DNA from: an uncultured Pelagibacteraceae bacterium
Lineage (GTDB): Bacteria > Pseudomonadota > Alphaproteobacteria > Pelagibacterales > Pelagibacteraceae
DNA length: 64,000 nucleotides
Direction: 5' to 3'
Assembly (NCBI GenBank): GCA_902583075.1
Contig: CACHUN010000001.1
Coordinates: 357,788 to 421,787, forward strand
Part shown: positions 63,438 to 64,000 of the stretch, one piece after another
Layout of the letters: every line of letters begins with the position of its first letter
How positions within the stretch are numbered: the stretch's first letter is position 1
Position numbers and translations under genes: made by a program
Notes under the pieces: model-generated
The model's database searches: none
What the model was told of the DNA's origin: nothing
The model's input: only the letters and a program-made list of their open reading frames with translations

Positions 63438-64000
63438 CTATTTACTCCACTCAACTTTAAACATAGCTTCGTTGCGTCTCATCATAGGAAGCGTAAAAGG
63501 CCCATTATAAGTTGCTCTTATTGGGGGTCCTTTAATGATTACTTTATCCTCTAAGAGTTTTTTATTAAGAATTTCCTTATGTTTGAAGAAATTATTATCT
63601 GAGGCTCTTCCAGAATATTCTATTACAGCAAAAAAACCTTCTTCTATTGTTGAGATTTTAACATCTGAATTTGAAGGTATAGGCGCATTCTCTTTTGTAA
63701 ATTTTGATGGAAGATAAAATTGCATATAGTATCCATTATCCTTCTCACCCTGTGTTACTGGAACAGTCATTTTAATTTCTTGGGATTTATTATTCTGACC
63801 CGAGATATATTTAAAAAGTTTTCTAAAACTACTGTCATCATTTCTACTTAGAACTTCGACAACTAGACGGTCTTTATAATGTCTCACTTCGTATATTTCA
63901 GATTTATATACTACATCATATTGAGATTCCTCATAAGCCATTGAAGTAGAGTAAGGTAAAATACAGAATATATAAATCAAAAAAGATACTGATATTATTG
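63438..64000 (-). CDS. SOUL heme-binding family protein, probably exported; 5' end beyond window
   Basis: YEVRHYKDRLVVEV, SFRKLFKYISGQN, KMTVPVTQ, RATYNGPFTLPMMRRNEAMFKV; the reading frame is open to the right edge and the track start is a TTG. Confidence 0.82.
   Translation of the reverse strand, partial: IISVSFLIYIFCILPYSTSMAYEESQYDVVYKSEIYEVRHYKDRLVVEVLSRNDDSSFRKLFKYISGQNNKSQEIKMTVPVTQGEKDNGYYMQFYLPSKFTKENAPIPSNSDVKISTIEEGFFAVIEYSGRASDNNFFKHKEILNKKLLEDKVIIKGPPIRATYNGPFTLPMMRRNEAMFKVEWSK

Noticed and set aside
1-64000. CRISPR arrays, IS elements, prophage, toxin-antitoxin or defence islands
   Set aside because: No tandem direct repeats with spacers, transposase-like or phage-like ORFs seen on either strand.

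Overview
AT-rich, gene-dense window (about 64 kb) with the gene content and compactness of a SAR11/Pelagibacterales-type alphaproteobacterial genome (lineage inferred from gene order and composition, not tested). The left half (1-32 kb) is mostly core: frr(partial)-tsf-rpsB, dnaE, lolDC, proS, RNase J, coaX, birA, a complete nuoA-N operon on the minus strand, tRNA-Asp and tRNA-Val, lon, clpX, clpP, tig and tRNA-Leu. The right half is accessory metabolism: family-5 uracil-DNA glycosylase, a TRAP transporter next to ALDH/HIBADH/SDR genes, an FKBP-rhodanese fusion, a Baeyer-Villiger-type monooxygenase head-to-head with a GMC oxidoreductase, a creatinase-like M24 protein, and a carbohydrate/polyol island (DhaK, DhaL, two ABC ATPases, small membrane protein, two permeases, binding protein, isomerase, Gfo/Idh dehydrogenase). 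I see no CRISPR array, IS element, prophage or recognisable defence system. The most interesting unexplained signals are: (i) 62.59-62.90 kb, where a promoter-like sequence is overlapped by a perfect 21-bp palindrome and followed by a 23-codon ORF joined by an ATGA overlap to a 63-aa basic ORF of unknown function; (ii) an H-type pseudoknot in the rpsB leader that would cover the Shine-Dalgarno sequence; (iii) the DhaKL/two-ATPase transporter island with no local regulator or DhaM; (iv) a rhodanese domain that seems to lack its catalytic Cys. All functional calls come from reading the translations; no searches were run.
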